A DNA stretch of 64,000 nucleotides from an uncultured Pseudomonadota bacterium. Lineage in GTDB: Bacteria > Pseudomonadota > Gammaproteobacteria > Burkholderiales > Rhodocyclaceae. The notes below the pieces were generated by a model that was not told where the DNA came from, searched no databases, and saw nothing but the letters and a program-made list of their open reading frames with translations. This document shows, in pieces, positions 26,416 to 34,530 of this stretch (the stretch's first letter is position 1; each line of letters starts with the position of its first letter). Position numbers and translations under genes: made by a program. Where the stretch lies: contig CAMLHL010000004.1 of assembly GCA_946479855.1 (NCBI GenBank), forward strand, positions 1 through 64,000, read 5' to 3'.

Positions 26416-27545
26416 AAGGGAGCCGGGGAAGCGCACCGATGCGTCTCAGAGGGTTGGTTCGCAAGGAGTTCCTTCAGATTGTCCGCGACCCGAGCAGCAT
26501 TGCCATCGCGCTGCTTATGCCAATCTTTCTCCTCCTTCTTTTCGGCTATGGCGTATCCCTCGACGCCGATCATGTTCCCATTGCCGTCGTGGCGGAGTCA
26601 CCTTCGAGAGACAGCGCAGATTTTTTTGCCTCTTTGCAAGGTTCTCATTTTTTTGCACCACGGCCGATGGATTCCATGGCGTCGGCAGAACAGGCGCTGC
26701 TCAAGGGGGAAGTGAATGGCATTGTCCGTCTGCGGGCCAACTTCTCGCGGCAGATGCGCGAGGTCGGCGGAGCGCCAATTCAGGTGCTGGTAGATGGTGT
26801 CGATGCCAATACCGCCCGGCTGATGGAAGGTTATGTTGAAGGCGCATGGGGTGCCTGGCTCTTGGCGCAGGCGGCCAATCAGGGTGAAGAACTGCATGTG
26901 TCGGTGACCTTGCAGCCGCGGATCTGGTTCAACAGCGAACTTCGCAGCCGCAATTATTTGGTGCCGGGTTTGGTGGCGATCATCATGACCCTCATCGGGG
27001 CGCTGCTCACCGCCTTGGTGATGGCGCGTGAATGGGAGCGTGGCACCATGGAGGCGTTGATGGTGACGCCGGCGAGCATGAGCGAAGTGCTACTCGGCAA
27101 ACTGGTTGCCTATTTCGTGCTCGGTACCGGCGGTATGCTACTCACCGTAGGCTTGGCGGTGTGGTTGTTCGAGGTGCCCCTGCGCGGCTCCTTCTGGTTG
27201 CTCTGGGCCTGTTCCAGCCTGTTCCTGCTCGCAGCGCTGGGCATGGGTTTGACGATCTCGACCCTGGTCCGTAGTCAGTTTGTGGCCGGCCAGATCGCCA
27301 TTATTGCCACTTTTCTGCCGGCTTTCCTCCTCTCTGGCTTCATCTTCGACATCGGTAGCATGCCGACGGCTGTGCAGATCATTACCCACCTCATTGTGGC
27401 CAGCTATTTCGTGGCGATCGTACAGACGCTCTTCCTGGCCGGAAACGTCTGGTCGGTTATCCTGCCCAATGCGGCGGCATTGGCCCTCATGGCGGCGCTC
27501 TTTCTCTCCATCACCTGGCGCAAGAGCAGAAAGCGGCTCGACTGA
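26412..27545 (+). CDS. ABC-2 type permease (YbhS-like)
   Basis: 377 residues. One TM helix near the N-terminus (PIFLLLLFGYGVSL), a periplasmic domain (~45-175), then five TM segments, with the ABC-2 signature EWERGTMEALMVTPASMSEVLLGK. Pairs with the next permease as a heterodimer. An alternative start is the Met at residue 10 (26439), which opens MRLRGLVRKEF like most homologues and has its own GGGGAAG sequence. The gene begins just after an eight-G tract. Confidence 0.92.
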   Translation: MKGSRGSAPMRLRGLVRKEFLQIVRDPSSIAIALLMPIFLLLLFGYGVSLDADHVPIAVVAESPSRDSADFFASLQGSHFFAPRPMDSMASAEQALLKGEVNGIVRLRANFSRQMREVGGAPIQVLVDGVDANTARLMEGYVEGAWGAWLLAQAANQGEELHVSVTLQPRIWFNSELRSRNYLVPGLVAIIMTLIGALLTALVMAREWERGTMEALMVTPASMSEVLLGKLVAYFVLGTGGMLLTVGLAVWLFEVPLRGSFWLLWACSSLFLLAALGMGLTISTLVRSQFVAGQIAIIATFLPAFLLSGFIFDIGSMPTAVQIITHLIVASYFVAIVQTLFLAGNVWSVILPNAAALALMAALFLSITWRKSRKRLD

Positions 27546-28654
27546 TGTGGCAACGGCTGCTCGCCCTCATCTGCAAGGAATTCCTCGCGCTGCTCAAAGA
27601 CCCGAAAAGTCGCGCTGTCCTCATCGTGCCGCCGATGGTTCAACTGCTGGTGTTCGGCTATGCCGCCAGTTTCGACCTGAAGGAAGTGCCTTATGCCGTC
27701 TACAACGAAGATCGCGGCATTGCTTCCCGCGATCTGCTTGCGCATTTTGCTGGTTCAGCGAGCTTTCGCCAGGTGGCCGAGATTCGTTCCGGGAATGACA
27801 TTGCGCCGCTGGTCGATGCGCGCAGGGTGCTGCTGGTCATTCATCTCGGGGCAAGGTTCAGCGACGATTTGCAGAGCGGGCGTCCGGCACCCATGCAACT
27901 GATCATCGACGGCCGTAATTCCAATACGGCAATGATTGGCCTCAACTACGTGCGCAGCATCGTCAATCGCTTCAATGACGAATGGGCTGCCGCACGGGGC
28001 ATGCGAGGACCGCCGGGTAAGCTGGAAATCCGCGCCTGGTTCAATCCGAACCTGGAAAGCCGCTGGTTCTTCATCCCGGGCATCATCGGCATGTTGACTC
28101 TGGTAGTTACGATGCTGGTGACGGCGTTGACCGTCGCCCGGGAGCGTGAACAGGGCACTTTCGACCAATTGCTGGTCACCCCGCTAAGGCCGGGCGAGAT
28201 ACTCATTGGCAAGACCGTGCCCGGGCTTGTTATCGGGATGATCCAGGGAACAGTGATCCTGCTGGTGGCAACGCTTTGGTTCAAGGTGCCCTTCCTTGGC
28301 AGCCTGGCGGCGTTTTATGCGGGCTTGATCCTGTTTCTATTCTCCGGCGTCGGTGCCGGCTTGCTGATCTCCTCCCTGTCGGCCACTCAGCAGCAAGGAC
28401 TCTTGGGCGCCTTCCTGTTCATGGTGCCAGCCGTCATCCTTTCTGGCTTCGCCACGCCGATAGCCAATATGCCGCAGGCCGTGCAACTCATCACTTACGC
28501 CGATCCCTTGCGTTATTTTCTGGTCGTTCTGCGCAAGGTGTTTCTCGAGGGGGCAGGATTCGAACTACTCGTCGACCAGTTCTGGCCCATGGCCCTGATC
28601 GCGGCCACTACGCTTCTAATGGCGAGTTGGCTATTCCGCCACCGGATGTACTAA
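27545..28654 (+). CDS. ABC-2 type permease (YbhR-like)
   Basis: 369 residues with the same plan as its neighbour: an N-terminal TM helix (VLIVPPMVQLLVFGYAASF), a periplasmic domain and a C-terminal bundle, with the signature EREQGTFDQLLVTPLRPGEILIGK. The ATG begins on the last base of the previous stop codon. It completes a YbhG-F-S-R exporter. No gene follows in the operon for over 500 bases. Confidence 0.93.
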   Translation: MWQRLLALICKEFLALLKDPKSRAVLIVPPMVQLLVFGYAASFDLKEVPYAVYNEDRGIASRDLLAHFAGSASFRQVAEIRSGNDIAPLVDARRVLLVIHLGARFSDDLQSGRPAPMQLIIDGRNSNTAMIGLNYVRSIVNRFNDEWAAARGMRGPPGKLEIRAWFNPNLESRWFFIPGIIGMLTLVVTMLVTALTVAREREQGTFDQLLVTPLRPGEILIGKTVPGLVIGMIQGTVILLVATLWFKVPFLGSLAAFYAGLILFLFSGVGAGLLISSLSATQQQGLLGAFLFMVPAVILSGFATPIANMPQAVQLITYADPLRYFLVVLRKVFLEGAGFELLVDQFWPMALIAATTLLMASWLFRHRMY

Positions 28655-29215
28655 ATCGAATGCATCCGCAGAGTCTCGCTGGCTCAATATTTACAGAACG
28701 ATGCGGAGAGAGCGCTTGTGGCGGGAAATCATTGGCCACGCGAGTAAAGTTAAACAACGTACGGTCGTCAGAAGCCCACGGCAGAAAGGCGGTAGCCTGC
28801 CGTAGCCGCCAGGCGGGCCGGTGGCAGGTACGAGACTAAGCTGGAAAAAGCGGTGCCCATGGCCGGCGAAGTGACGCCGTGCGCAATATCCGCCAGAGAC
28901 GCAGAAAGCCATCGATATAGTCAAAGCGACTGAATCCGGGAAGATGCATCGGCGGCCAATCATCAAAACGGTGCTTCGTTCCCGGGCGATGAGGCGCTGG
29001 TGGAATTTGCTGGCGGGAGCTACGCAAGGTTGGTAAAAATCGACTGCGCCAATGCTGAAGCGGAAGCTTGCACTGGCCAGATCGACTATCCAGCGCGAAG
29101 ACTGGATGAACCATGGCTAACTTGCAGCCTGTTCACACTAAATTCCGAGCGCGCCTAATCAGGAGGCTCGTCAGCTAGTGCCTGGTGTTAAACCGCTTGG
29201 TGATTTTGAAATCAT
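28655..29215. other. Spacer without recognisable genes
   Basis: About 560 bases downstream of the exporter operon. Short frames exist on both strands (for example 28691-28966 and 28836-29114, minus), but none has a ribosome-binding site, a family resemblance or consistent codon use. No transposase fragment or clear inverted repeat ends were recognised. Confidence 0.5.
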
Positions 29216-29584
29216 TCAACGGCGACCAGGATGGAAATGGAAGTAGTAATTAGCCATTTCCTCGGCCCATTTTTCCAATGGGATCGGCTGTACTCCGATC
29301 GCTCGCCGCTCTGGCGTTAGCCGCCGCTCCTGACCCCTCGGAGGGCCTCCTTTGTCGATGATCCTTCTCTCAGGCCACCGGCGGTATTCAACGAGGTGCG
29401 TGCCGGCATGGTAGTAGTAATTCGCGACGTCGTCCGCCCATTGGCGCAGCGAGAGAGGTTTTTCGAGAATTCCCCTTCTTTCGGGGTGTATCCGCCTTTC
29501 AGCCAATGCGGCAGGCGGACCGAGCTCCTTCTGCCGCCTGTCGAGGCGTCTGGCAAGATTAAAACGATCCAAGGGGCTGTTCAT
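29216..29584 (-). CDS. Small internally repeated protein of unknown function
   Basis: 122 residues, soluble, very rich in Arg. Two copies of one unit are clear: RRIHPERRGILEKPLSLRQW then ADDVANYYYH, and RRLTPERRAIGVQPIPLEKW then AEEMANYYFH. The linking segment is LVEYRRWPERRIIDKGG. Each unit pairs a basic PERR patch with a W-A-x-x-x-A-N-Y-Y helix end. The ATG at 29584 has a strong GGGGAGG sequence seven bases upstream, which supports real translation. I do not recognise the family. Basic, repeated and aromatic-rich character would suit nucleic-acid or partner binding, but no function can be given. Confidence 0.6.
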   Translation of the reverse strand: MNSPLDRFNLARRLDRRQKELGPPAALAERRIHPERRGILEKPLSLRQWADDVANYYYHAGTHLVEYRRWPERRIIDKGGPPRGQERRLTPERRAIGVQPIPLEKWAEEMANYYFHFHPGRR

Positions 29585-29887
29585 GATTTCGCCTCCCCGC
29601 GCTCAAGTTGGCCAAGCAGTTGCCGATCCGCATGCAGGATGCCCTATCAATGTCCGTTTGTGCTGTCGGGCCAATTAGTCCAGCTATTATGCATAAGTCT
29701 AGGTCGGCTTCCGGCCGACTGCAAATAGGGCGAATTCGCAAAGGGAGAGAGGACTTCGCATGGCGCTATGAAATAAAAGAGCGCAGCAGGCGCTCGATCC
29801 ATTCGCCAGATTCTTTCTCTCCGGCGTACGAGGAGTGAAGTCGGCGCTACGTTGCCAGCCCTCACGCCTTGTCGACGTTAGCCAGTG
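29585..29887. other. Spacer without recognisable genes
   Basis: About 300 bases between two minus-strand genes, AT-richer than its surroundings. Frames on both strands lack start signals and similarity. It should hold the promoter of the repeated protein, but no convincing hexamer pair was found. Confidence 0.45.
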
Positions 29888-30166
29888 TCAGCCGTCACCC
29901 GTCTCGTAGGAGGACAGTGTCACCCCGGCGTGAGTCAGCACGTCGCGGATGGCCTTGATGTCGTTTTTGCTGCAGGTGCTGCTGTTGTGCGGATGGTGCA
30001 GGAAGGCTTCGACCTTGTTCAGGGTGATCTTGAAGCGGGCGCCGTGCGAGGGTTCGATATCGGCGCCGAGGTGGCTGAGCAGGGACTCGATTTCGCGCCA
30101 ATGGATGTTCGCCGAGGGCGGGTCCTGGAAGATGCTGCGCATCAGGCTGGCGTGTTTGTGGCTCAT
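29888..30166 (-). CDS. HicA-like small protein, no HicB partner
   Basis: 92 residues. The order WREIESLLSHLGADIEP, then a beta-hairpin FKITLNKVEAFLHHPH and a C-terminal helix IKAIRDVLTHAGV, follows the dsRBD-like HicA fold (mRNA interferase toxins). The catalytic Gly-Ser-His of typical HicA proteins reads Gly-Ala-Arg here, and no HicB antitoxin gene is adjacent on either side, so toxin activity is doubtful. GGGAG precedes the ATG. A stand-alone member of the HicA-like family in chromosomal context, near pgpA. Confidence 0.7.
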   Translation of the reverse strand: MSHKHASLMRSIFQDPPSANIHWREIESLLSHLGADIEPSHGARFKITLNKVEAFLHHPHNSSTCSKNDIKAIRDVLTHAGVTLSSYETGDG

Positions 30167-30221
30167 GATGAAGCTCCCAGTAATAGGAACAGCTTCATTC
30201 TATGCTTCTTACGGTCGACCG

Positions 30222-30707
30222 TCAGGAAAGAACGATTTTCAGCAGGGCCAGGGTGAGCAATGTATAGCCGGCTGCCACCAGATCGTCGGCCATGACGCCG
30301 AAGCCATTCTTGACGTGTTCGTCGAAATAGCGGGCCGGCTGGGGCTTGGTGATGTCGAAGTAACGGAACAGCATGAAGGCCGTTAGTTGCCAGAAGAAGG
30401 TGGCCGGCGTCAGCAGCAGGACCAGCCAGAAGGGGACGATTTCGTCCCAGACGATGCTGCCGTGGTCGGGGTCGCCGAGGGCGCGGCCGGTGACGTCGAT
30501 GAACCAGATCCCGGCGAGGTAGGCGACGGTCAACAGGAACAGCAGGCCGAAATCGGAGAAGTGCTGGTGGAATAACGCGAAGGTCAGCCACGCGAACAAG
30601 GTGCCGAAGGTGCCGGGCGCCTTCGGGGCCAGGCCGCTGCCGCAACCGAGCGCGAAGAAGTGCGCCGGGTGGGCGAACAGGAAGGCGAGGTTAGGCTTGT
30701 GCGCCAA
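30222..30707 (-). CDS. pgpA: Phosphatidylglycerophosphatase A
   Basis: 161 residues. Removes phosphate from phosphatidylglycerophosphate to give phosphatidylglycerol in the inner membrane. Family marks are GCGSGLAPKAPGTFGTL, the acidic DPDHGSIVWDEIVPFW, the FRYFDITKPQPARYFD motif and GFGVMADDLVAAGY at the C-terminal side. Three or four hydrophobic segments. The start is a TTG at 30707 inside the 3' end of thiL (17-base overlap). Last gene of the ribB-ribH-nusB-thiL-pgpA run, a conserved proteobacterial order. Confidence 0.95.
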   Translation of the reverse strand: MAHKPNLAFLFAHPAHFFALGCGSGLAPKAPGTFGTLFAWLTFALFHQHFSDFGLLFLLTVAYLAGIWFIDVTGRALGDPDHGSIVWDEIVPFWLVLLLTPATFFWQLTAFMLFRYFDITKPQPARYFDEHVKNGFGVMADDLVAAGYTLLTLALLKIVLS

Positions 30708-31668
30708 AGTGGTCGTATCCCTTGTGACCGAATTCGACCGGCTTGCCGTCCGGATCGATAACGGTGACTGCGCCCGCCGGGCCGGTGATCATTTCGCCGA
30801 TGTTCCACAGCGGCAGTTCGAGTCGGGCGGCGATCTGGGCGATGGCCAGGCTTTGCGAGCCAGGGGCGGTAAAGCAGAGTTCGTAATCGTCGCCACCGGC
30901 CAGTTGGCAATCGAGGGCGAGGCGGCGCAGCTCGGCGTCGTAGGTTTCGCCCTTGGGCAGGTGCGGCAGCTGGACCAGCTGGACCGCGGCGGCACAGGCG
31001 GAGCGTTCGGCGATGTGGCCGAGATCGGCGAGCAGGCCGTCGGAAACGTCGATGGCGGCGCTGGCGATGCCATTCAGCGCCAAGCCGAGGGCGATGCGGG
31101 GGCGCGGCTTTTCCAGGGCGCCGATGCAGAGGCGTGGCCACGGCTCCGGCAGCTTGATTTTGCCCTGGAGGTGGGCGAGGCCGAGACTGGCCAGACCGGG
31201 ACGCCCGGAAACCCAGATCTGGTCGCCGGCCTTGGCGCCGTCGCGGCGCAGGGCGCGGCCGGGCTCGACTTCCCCCATGGCGGTGATGCAGAGATTGAGC
31301 GGGCCTTTGGTGGTGTCGCCACCGACCACATCGACACCGTATTCGGCCGCGCAGGCGAAGAAACCTTCGGCAAATTGGGCGATCCACGCCTCGTCAACCG
31401 TCGGTATCGCCCCGGCCAGTGTTACCCAGCGCGGCTGGGCGCCCATCGCGGCGAGGTCGGAAAGATTGACGGCGAGCGCCTTCCAGCCGAGATTTTTCGG
31501 ATCGGTGTCGGGCAGGAAATGGGTGCCGGCGACCAGCATGTCGGTGGTGACGGCAAGCTGCTTGCCGGGTGTCGGCTGGAGCAGGGCGCAGTCGTCGCCA
31601 GGACCGAGCACGGCCGAGGGAGTGGGCCTGGCGAAGTACTTGTCGATCAGCGCAAATTCGCCAGGCAT
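30691..31668 (-). CDS. thiL: Thiamine-monophosphate kinase
   Basis: 325 residues. Phosphorylates thiamine monophosphate to the active cofactor thiamine pyrophosphate. Opening GEFALIDKYFARP, then GPGDDCALLQPTPGKQLAVTTDMLVAGTHF and VNLSDLAAMGAQP with the metal-binding Asp residues, VVGGDTTKG, and the C-terminal IDVSDGLLADLGHI are all family signatures. Starts four bases after nusB. Overlaps pgpA. Confidence 0.97.
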   Translation of the reverse strand: MPGEFALIDKYFARPTPSAVLGPGDDCALLQPTPGKQLAVTTDMLVAGTHFLPDTDPKNLGWKALAVNLSDLAAMGAQPRWVTLAGAIPTVDEAWIAQFAEGFFACAAEYGVDVVGGDTTKGPLNLCITAMGEVEPGRALRRDGAKAGDQIWVSGRPGLASLGLAHLQGKIKLPEPWPRLCIGALEKPRPRIALGLALNGIASAAIDVSDGLLADLGHIAERSACAAAVQLVQLPHLPKGETYDAELRRLALDCQLAGGDDYELCFTAPGSQSLAIAQIAARLELPLWNIGEMITGPAGAVTVIDPDGKPVEFGHKGYDHFGAQA

Positions 31669-31672
31669 GGGC

Positions 31673-32161
31673 TTACTTGCCCTTCTTGCGGGCCGCGACC
31701 TCGGCCGGGCGCAAGACGCCGGCGACCTTGTCGAGCACGCCGTTGACGTACTTGTGGCCGTCGGTGCCGCCGAAGGACTTGGTCAGTTCGATGGCTTCGT
31801 TGATGATCACGCGGTAGGGCGTTTCAGGGTGATTGAGCATTTCGAAGCTACCCATCATCAGGATGCAGGCCTCGACTGGCGACAGTTCGGTGAATGGGCG
31901 GTCGATGTGCGCGGAAATCTGCTCGATCAGCTTTTCCTGCTGGGCCATGACGCCGCGCAGGGTGCCGACGAAGAATTCGCGGTCGGCTCTGGCAAAGCCG
32001 TCCAGCTCAGGCAGGTGAGCTTCGATGGCGGCTTCGTCGGCACCGCCGACGCGCCACTGGTAGAGCCCCTGCAACGCGAATTCGCGGGCCCGGCGGCGGG
32101 CCGACTTGGGCGGTGCCTTGGGTTCTTCCGGCTGGGGGGTGTCACTGGCGAAGGTGGTCAT
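31673..32161 (-). CDS. nusB: Transcription antitermination factor NusB
   Basis: 162 residues, slightly longer than E. coli NusB because of a ~22-residue Pro/Lys-rich N-terminus. With NusE (ribosomal protein S10) it binds boxA RNA to keep RNA polymerase processive through rRNA operons. Helical core: [15 protein letters not shown], then [44 protein letters not shown]. Its ATG overlaps the ribH stop (ATGA). Confidence 0.97.
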   Translation of the reverse strand: MTTFASDTPQPEEPKAPPKSARRRAREFALQGLYQWRVGGADEAAIEAHLPELDGFARADREFFVGTLRGVMAQQEKLIEQISAHIDRPFTELSPVEACILMMGSFEMLNHPETPYRVIINEAIELTKSFGGTDGHKYVNGVLDKVAGVLRPAEVAARKKGK

Positions 32162-32631
32162 TGGGCGATCGCTTTCTGGAGATTGGCCATTTCGACGGCG
32201 GCCTGGGCGCAGTCGGCGCCCTTGGGTTGCATGCGGACTTCGGCCTGCTCGTCAGTTTCGCAGGTCAGGATGCCGTTGGCGATGGGAATGCCGTTGTCGA
32301 GCTGGACTTCCATGATGGCGCGGCAAGCGTCGTTGGAGACGACTTCGAAGTGGTAGGTTTCGCCGCGGATGACGGCGCCGAGGGCAATCAGGGCGTCGTA
32401 TTTGCCGCTGTTGGCCAGGGTTTGCAGGATCAGCGGAATTTCCAGCGCGCCGGGGCAGGTGGCGATGGCCATGTCGGCGTCGCCGACACCGAGGCGCTTC
32501 AGCTCATCGACGCAGGCGGAAAGCAGGCCTTCGCAGACGGGCAGGTTGAAGCGGCTCATGACGATGCCGATCTTCAGGCCGGCGCCGTTGAGGTTGTTGT
32601 CGTATTCGTAGACGTTGTCGAAGCGGGACAT
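32158..32631 (-). CDS. ribH: 6,7-dimethyl-8-ribityllumazine synthase
   Basis: 157 residues. Condenses 5-amino-6-ribitylaminouracil with 3,4-dihydroxy-2-butanone 4-phosphate, the penultimate step of riboflavin synthesis. Marks: [37 protein letters not shown] with the catalytic His, and IPIANGILT. It follows ribB after four bases. Confidence 0.97.
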   Translation of the reverse strand: MSRFDNVYEYDNNLNGAGLKIGIVMSRFNLPVCEGLLSACVDELKRLGVGDADMAIATCPGALEIPLILQTLANSGKYDALIALGAVIRGETYHFEVVSNDACRAIMEVQLDNGIPIANGILTCETDEQAEVRMQPKGADCAQAAVEMANLQKAIAQ

Positions 32632-32635
32632 GGTT

Positions 32636-33745
32636 TTATAACTCGGCGGGGGAGGTGACGAAACCGGTGACTTCCAGGCCGAAGCCGGTCATCGAGGGCA
32701 TCTTGCGCGGGCTGGAGAGGAGGCGCATCTTGGAAACGCCGACATCGCGCAGAATCTGGGCGCCGATGCCGTAGGTGCGCGGGTCCCACTTGGTCTGGGG
32801 CCTTGGGGCGTTGCCGGCCAGGCGGGTGATCAGGTCTTCCCCGCATTCGGCGCGGTGCATCAGCACGATGACGCCGTGACCGTTTTTGGTCAGCGCCGCC
32901 TGCGCCTGGTCGATCGAGAAGGACTGCTGCTTGCTGGCCGGGTCGAGGAAGTCGAGGACCGACAGCGGTTCATGGACGCGGACCAGGGTTTCGCCGCCGG
33001 CCGGAATCTCGCCCTTGACCAGCGCCAGATGGGTGGCGCCACTGGCGCGGTCGACATAGGCGTGCAGGGTGAAATCGCCGTGCGCGGTACTGATGACCTT
33101 GCTGGTGACGCGTTCGACCAGTTTTTCCGAGGCGGCGCGGTAGTGAATCAGATCGGCGATGGTGCCGATTTTCAGGTCGTGTGCCTTGGCGAATTCCATC
33201 AGTTCCGGCAGGCGGGCCATGGTGCCGTCGTCGTTCATGATTTCGCAGATGACCGACGAAGGTTCGAGGCCAGCCATGCCGGCCAGGTCGCAGCCGGCTT
33301 CGGTGTGGCCGGCGCGGACCAGGACGCCGCCTTCGCGGGCGGTGATCGGGAAGACGTGGCCGGGCTGGACGATGTCGTCGATGGTCGTGTGCTTGGCGAC
33401 GGCGACCTGGATGGTGCGCGCCCGGTCGGCGGCCGAGATGCCGGTGGTGACGCCTTCGGCCGCTTCGATCGAGACGGTGAAGGCGGTGCCGTACTGGGTC
33501 TTGTTGTTGCTCGCCATCTGGGTCAGGCCGAGCTTCTTGCAGCGTGCTTCGGTCAGCGTCAGGCAGATCAGGCCGCGGCCATACTTGGCCATGAAGTTGA
33601 TCGCTTCCGGCGTGATGTGCTCGGCGGCCATGACGAGGTCGCCTTCGTTTTCGCGGTCTTCTTCATCGACCAGGATGACCATGCGGCCAGCCTTGAGTTC
33701 GGCCACGATCTCGGCGGTATTGGCGATGGCGGGGTGCGGGGGCAT
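32636..33745 (-). CDS. ribB: 3,4-dihydroxy-2-butanone-4-phosphate synthase with degenerate GTP cyclohydrolase II domain
   Basis: 369 residues from ATG 33745, which has CCGGAAG upstream; a TTG at 33766 is the other choice. N-terminal DHBP synthase (~1-205) is intact: [19 protein letters not shown], then [23 protein letters not shown]. The C-terminal domain has the fold of GTP cyclohydrolase II (RibA), but the stretch that should hold the three zinc Cys (CxxD...RCDC) reads [20 protein letters not shown], so it should not work as a cyclohydrolase. A separate active ribA is expected elsewhere. Such RibB fusions with a dead RibA-like tail are known in proteobacteria. Confidence 0.93.
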   Translation of the reverse strand: MPPHPAIANTAEIVAELKAGRMVILVDEEDRENEGDLVMAAEHITPEAINFMAKYGRGLICLTLTEARCKKLGLTQMASNNKTQYGTAFTVSIEAAEGVTTGISAADRARTIQVAVAKHTTIDDIVQPGHVFPITAREGGVLVRAGHTEAGCDLAGMAGLEPSSVICEIMNDDGTMARLPELMEFAKAHDLKIGTIADLIHYRAASEKLVERVTSKVISTAHGDFTLHAYVDRASGATHLALVKGEIPAGGETLVRVHEPLSVLDFLDPASKQQSFSIDQAQAALTKNGHGVIVLMHRAECGEDLITRLAGNAPRPQTKWDPRTYGIGAQILRDVGVSKMRLLSSPRKMPSMTGFGLEVTGFVTSPAEL

Positions 33746-33846
33746 GGGGGCTTCCGGGAACGGCAAAAGGGCTGCTATTTTCGCAGAAACAGCGCGTTAG
33801 CACACGACTTTACTAGGGCGCCGGCCTTACGGGGCGCCTCCGACGC

Positions 33847-34440
33847 TCAGGGCAGATAGGCTTCGACCTGGATGTGCAGGCGGACTTCGTCGCCGATGAA
33901 GGGGATGCCCTGCTGCATGCCGAAGTCGGAGCGGCGCAGCACGCCCTGGGCGTCGGCGCCGCAGCCGCGCTTGCGGTTGGCGAGATTGAAGCCGCACTTG
34001 AAGCGGCTGACTTCCAGTCGCAGCGGGCGGATTTCGCCGAGCATGACCAACTTGCCTTCGACGGCGGTCAGCTTGTCGTCGGTGAAGAGCAGCTTGTCAC
34101 TGCGGAACAGGATGTCCGGGAAATCTTTCGCCTTGAACCAGTTATCGCCGAGCAGCACCTCGTCGCGCTTGGCCAGGCCGGTGTCGAGCGAGGCAACGGC
34201 GATGCGGATGTCGATGCGGCCGGTCTTGGCCTCGGGATCGAATTCGATGACCCCGCTGCTCTGCTTGAACCAGCCGCGCTGGGTCGAGAAGCCGTGGTGA
34301 TCGATCTCGAAGCTGGCGTAGGTGTGGGTCGGATCGACGGTGTATTCGGCGGCCTGGGCAAAGGGCGCGAAGACGGCGAGGAGGAGAGCGGAGAGAAAGG
34401 CGATCCCCCACGGGGACTTCTGAAAGGCTGCGGTCGACAT
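33847..34440 (-). CDS. YceI-family periplasmic protein
   Basis: 197 residues. Signal peptide (~1-30, ending FAQAA) and one YceI lipocalin-like beta-barrel domain: AEYTVDPTHTYASFEIDHHGFSTQRGWF, FKAKDFPDILF, and the closing IPFIGDEVRLHIQVEAYLP. YceI proteins bind isoprenoid lipids in the family's solved structures; the E. coli member is induced by base. Divergent from the SpeE-like gene, with 90 bases between. Confidence 0.93.
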   Translation of the reverse strand: MSTAAFQKSPWGIAFLSALLLAVFAPFAQAAEYTVDPTHTYASFEIDHHGFSTQRGWFKQSSGVIEFDPEAKTGRIDIRIAVASLDTGLAKRDEVLLGDNWFKAKDFPDILFRSDKLLFTDDKLTAVEGKLVMLGEIRPLRLEVSRFKCGFNLANRKRGCGADAQGVLRRSDFGMQQGIPFIGDEVRLHIQVEAYLP

Positions 34441-34530
34441 CGGAAAATGGGCAAAAACCGGAAACGCGATGCCCTTCAGACCGTGGGCACCCTGGGCCGT
34501 TCCATCGAATTCGGGTTAGCATCCTCGCCC

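Noticed and set aside
28691..29114. Two short overlapping minus-strand frames downstream of the exporter operon
   Set aside because: No start signal, no recognisable family, no repeat ends of an insertion sequence.
29840..29900. Looked for an attachment-site copy of the tRNA-Arg 3' end closing the accessory block
   Set aside because: No match to the T-arm/acceptor end seen here or elsewhere up to 30.2 kb.
33746..33846. Looked for an FMN riboswitch upstream of ribB
   Set aside because: The gap is about 100 bases and lacks the conserved RFN-element segments.
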